A DNA stretch of 64,000 nt, taken from Sphingobium faniae (GTDB lineage: Bacteria; Pseudomonadota; Alphaproteobacteria; Sphingomonadales; Sphingomonadaceae). Shown here piece after piece: positions 61,641 to 64,000 of the stretch. A program made the position numbers and the translations under genes. The DNA lies in contig FMTU01000004.1 in the NCBI GenBank assembly GCA_900100475.1, forward strand, positions 317,501-381,500, written 5' to 3'. The notes beneath the pieces were generated by a model that saw only the letters and a list, made by a program, of their open reading frames with translations, had not been told where the DNA came from and made no database searches. Within the stretch, counting starts at the first letter, position 1; every line of letters starts with the position of its first letter.

Positions 61641-62618
61641 GTGAGAACGGACCTCAATCTTCTCCGGATATTCCTCTATCTTTTCGATGAACGCAGCGCC
61701 AGCAAGGCGGCCGGCCGCGCCGGCCTGACGCAACCGGCGATGAGCCACGCGCTCAATCGGCTGCGTGGGGCGCTTGGCGACCGGCTGTTCACGCGCGGGG
61801 CGGGCGGCATGATGCCGACCCAGTTCGCGCTGGAAATCGAACCGGCCGTGCGCGCGGCCATGGGTCAGTTGATCAAGGTGCTCGAAAGGCCGGCCTTCGA
61901 TCCCGCGCGCACCCGCCGCCGCTTCACCATCGCCATCGGTCCCTATCTGTCGGAACTTCTGGGCCTTCCCCTTCTCAGCGCGCTGGCGCAGGGCGCGCCC
62001 CATTGTCAGTTCAATCTGTTCAAGAATTTCGAACGTCTCGTCGAACATATCGACCGGGGCTTCATTGATGCCGCCATCGCCGGCTTTGATGCGATTCCGG
62101 CGCATCTGGCTTTCGAAACCCTGTTTTACGAGGACATGGCGTGGGTCGGCGGCAGTCAGTGCCCGCTCGCCGATGCCGCCCCGCTCGACGATCTGCTCAA
62201 ACAACCGCGCGTCGCCATTACCACGTCCCGCTCGCCGATTCCCGAAACGGATGTCGAAAGCGAAAGCGGGCTGCACCACAGGGTAGCCATCCGGCCCGGC
62301 GGGCCGGCCGACGGAACCGGCGGGGGCGCATCGCCAGCCCGCCTTTCGGTGTTCGACAATATCCTGGCGCTGCGCCTCATCGCGACGACGCCTTTCGTCG
62401 CCATCATGCCGCGCCGGTTGATCGAAAATCATCGTGAACATCTGGCGCTTCGCATCTTTTCCGCCCCGACCGGCCTGGATGCGATGCCCATGTATATGGT
62501 CTGGGGTCGCGATCGCGAAAATGATCCCGGCCTCCTGTGGCTATGCGACATGATCCGTCGATGCGCGGCCATGGCCACCGACGAGGTGGGACGAACGCCT
62601 TCAGGTATACGCGCATAG
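61641..62618 (+). CDS. LysR-family regulator (NodD/aromatic-catabolism type)
   Basis: A 325-residue regulator. The N-terminal RTDLNLLRIFLYLFDERSASKAAGRAGLTQPAMSHALNRLR-type HTH (residues 1-60) with DLNLLRIF is typical of the NodD/LinR/PcpR branch that controls aromatic or chlorinated-compound catabolism in sphingomonads. The C-terminal effector domain spans 95-300. It starts with GTG 61641 with little leader. The TonB receptor starts 203 nt downstream in the same orientation, a likely target. Confidence 0.83.
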   Translation: MRTDLNLLRIFLYLFDERSASKAAGRAGLTQPAMSHALNRLRGALGDRLFTRGAGGMMPTQFALEIEPAVRAAMGQLIKVLERPAFDPARTRRRFTIAIGPYLSELLGLPLLSALAQGAPHCQFNLFKNFERLVEHIDRGFIDAAIAGFDAIPAHLAFETLFYEDMAWVGGSQCPLADAAPLDDLLKQPRVAITTSRSPIPETDVESESGLHHRVAIRPGGPADGTGGGASPARLSVFDNILALRLIATTPFVAIMPRRLIENHREHLALRIFSAPTGLDAMPMYMVWGRDRENDPGLLWLCDMIRRCAAMATDEVGRTPSGIRA

Positions 62619-62821
62619 TTTATTCATGCTGCGCATCTGCGGATGAAAACAGTTCATTTGACCGAAATCGGCGGCGATCCAATACTGGCCACCTCAAAAA
62701 AGTCGCGGATCGCCGTTGATCGTGGTTTGTCGGCCATTGCCAGAATCCCTCAAAAGGAGAGGTTCGGGAAAGGCTCTCATCTTCGATAGCGATACCGCGA
62801 TAAAATCGGAGAGGAGAGAAT

Positions 62822-64000
62822 ATGCCTGAATTCAAGACGCGGGTTTCCCGCCAGCGATTTCTGCGCGGTGTTTCCGCGACGGCGGCAGTGGCCGCCTGTT
62901 TCAGCCCCTTGTTCGCCGGATCGGCCATCGCGCAACAGGCTGGCGCGCGCTCTGTTTCTGAAGGAGGCATCCAGGATATCGTCGTGACCGCGCGCAAACG
63001 CGCCGAAGCGTCGCAGACGGTGCCGCTCGCGATCACCGCCGTATCGGCCCAGGATCTGGAGCTTCGCCGCGTCACGCAGGTCGCCGACGTCAAGGCGCTC
63101 GCGCCCAGCATCTCGATGCAGAGCGACTCCTACACCAATTTCGGCGTCAAGATCGGCATTCGCGGCCAGCAGTCGACGGACTCGCTGCTTCAGGCGCAGA
63201 CGTCGGTGGGCATCTATATGGACGGCGTCTATGTCGCCAACTCCGCTGGCCTGTTGCTCTCCAATCTGATGGACGTCCAGCAGGTCGAAGTTCTCAAGGG
63301 GCCGCAAGGCACGCTGTTCGGCCGCAACACGACTGGCGGCGCGATGGTGGTGACAACCAACCTGCCCAGCTACGACAAGATCTCCAACCGCTTCAGCGTC
63401 GGCGCGGGCAATTTCGATCGTTTCGAAATCTCCAATACGTTGAACATCCCGCTCGCTGACAATGTGGCGATCCGCCTGTCGGGCCAATATTCGGGCAATC
63501 ACGGCTATGCGCGCAACATCGGCAGAGGCTCATCGCGCCCGATGGCCGACCAGAAGGCCTATGCCTTCCGCGCCGCGCTGATGACCGATCCGACTGATCG
63601 GCTGAACGTGGTCCTGCGCGCCGATTATTCGCACGGCGAATCCCACGGTCGGCACCAGAAGGTCGCCTATGTCAATCCGAACGGCGCGGCCACGCTCGCC
63701 ACGCTCGTCTATCTTGGCCTGTGGAATGCGCCCACGGCCGCCGCGCCCGGTGGCACGCCCAATCTGCCAGCGCTCACCGCGCGTGGCCTCACCCCGACGA
63801 CGGCTTTCCCGTTCGCGGCCGACTATATACTGGGGACCCAGCCTGACGACCTGTTCACGATGAACACCAACATCTACGGCCAGGCGAATATCAAGGAATA
63901 TGGGTTCAGCGGCACGCTGACCTATGATTTGAACGATGACGTCTCGCTCAAATCGATCACCGCCTATCGCCACATGAACTATAATTCGGTGCAGGATTCC
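62822..64000 (+). CDS. TonB-dependent receptor, 5' part (continues beyond window)
   Basis: The first 393 codons of an outer-membrane active transporter. A signal-type N-terminus (FLRGVSATAAVAACFSPL, ending AIAQQ) is followed by a TonB-box-like DIVVTARKRAE, the plug domain (about 60-180) with SISMQSDSYTNFG, QTSVGIYMDGVYVAN, VEVLKGPQGTLFGRNTTGGA, and the first beta strands of the barrel (VSLKSITAYRHMNYN). The iron- or substrate-loaded ligand cannot be deduced, but in sphingomonads such genes often sit with P450/dioxygenase clusters. ATG 62822 follows GGAGAGGAG. Fragments of related receptors are at 56948 and 59724. Confidence 0.92.
   Translation, partial: MPEFKTRVSRQRFLRGVSATAAVAACFSPLFAGSAIAQQAGARSVSEGGIQDIVVTARKRAEASQTVPLAITAVSAQDLELRRVTQVADVKALAPSISMQSDSYTNFGVKIGIRGQQSTDSLLQAQTSVGIYMDGVYVANSAGLLLSNLMDVQQVEVLKGPQGTLFGRNTTGGAMVVTTNLPSYDKISNRFSVGAGNFDRFEISNTLNIPLADNVAIRLSGQYSGNHGYARNIGRGSSRPMADQKAYAFRAALMTDPTDRLNVVLRADYSHGESHGRHQKVAYVNPNGAATLATLVYLGLWNAPTAAAPGGTPNLPALTARGLTPTTAFPFAADYILGTQPDDLFTMNTNIYGQANIKEYGFSGTLTYDLNDDVSLKSITAYRHMNYNSVQDS

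Noticed and set aside
1-64000. CRISPR array, prophage, transposase or tRNA gene
   Set aside because: No regularly spaced repeats, phage genes, transposase motifs or tRNA T-loop/acceptor patterns were seen on either strand.

Overview
The window is about 64 kb of GC-rich, gene-dense chromosome from an alphaproteobacterium, most probably a sphingomonad (Sphingobium/Sphingomonas/Novosphingobium type). Pointers are the DivK regulator next to a DUF3572 gene, the PhoX phosphatase, the COG4223 protein behind hemC-hemD, abundant TonB receptor and P450 material, and promoters fitting the Caulobacter housekeeping pattern (TTGACGS, 10-14 nt, GCTANAWC). Many start codons overlap the preceding stop by 4 nt. 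No tRNA, rRNA, CRISPR array, prophage or insertion sequence was seen.

Layout. 1-5.1 kb: the N-terminal part of a Tat-type PhoX phosphatase (cut by the window edge), divK, then DUF3572, HAD, RidA, glycerophosphodiesterase and FemAB-like acetyltransferase in one overlapping string. 5.1-10.8 kb: Sel1 protein, Bcr/CflA exporter, zinc-ribbon membrane protein and an envelope/division operon ftsE-ftsX-ydcF-plsC. 10.8-18.2 kb: amino-acid metabolism (tyrA-hisC, a 2-hydroxyacid dehydrogenase, metX-metW), prfC and an aldose-epimerase-like gene. 18.3-21.9 kb: a secreted protein, lolD-lolC/E, a probable structured small RNA with a strong terminator, and hsp20 behind a heat-shock promoter and a ROSE-like RNA thermometer. 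21.9-32.6 kb: pheS-pheT, rpmI-rplT, a divergent macro-domain gene, a HisN-type phosphatase, a VOC protein, prs, nadE and gltX. 32.6-42.9 kb: a lipase-like hydrolase, hemC-hemD-COG4223, tsaD-gpsA-flippase, a PfkB kinase, EI24 plus lipoprotein, and queG. 42.9-54.1 kb: an ABC exporter pair, purH, heparinase-like, rpe, a PAS protein, rsmB, htpX, an SDHAF4-like small protein, a small unknown and galU.

From about 54.2 kb the character changes to an accessory catabolic region: a VOC enzyme, three SDR genes (one gutted), a TetR regulator, two LysR regulators, a cytochrome P450 with its own [3Fe-4S] ferredoxin, and the start of a TonB-dependent receptor that leaves the window. Between them lie decayed pieces: the 3' end of a second P450, the 3' end of one TonB receptor and an internal piece of another, and an SDR that has lost its middle. 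AT-rich intergenic stretches with repeated motifs sit at the starts of the regulators and SDR genes. The simplest reading is a rebuilt cluster for taking up and oxidising a hydrophobic organic substrate: receptor for uptake, P450 and ferredoxin for hydroxylation, SDRs for alcohol oxidation. The substrate cannot be read from the sequence, and no ferredoxin reductase is visible here.

The best leads for novelty are the structured RNA at about 21.09-21.24 kb, the macro-domain protein lacking its usual Asn, the remnant-rich P450 region, and a set of housekeeping genes whose -10 element lies so close to the ATG that leaderless transcripts are likely.
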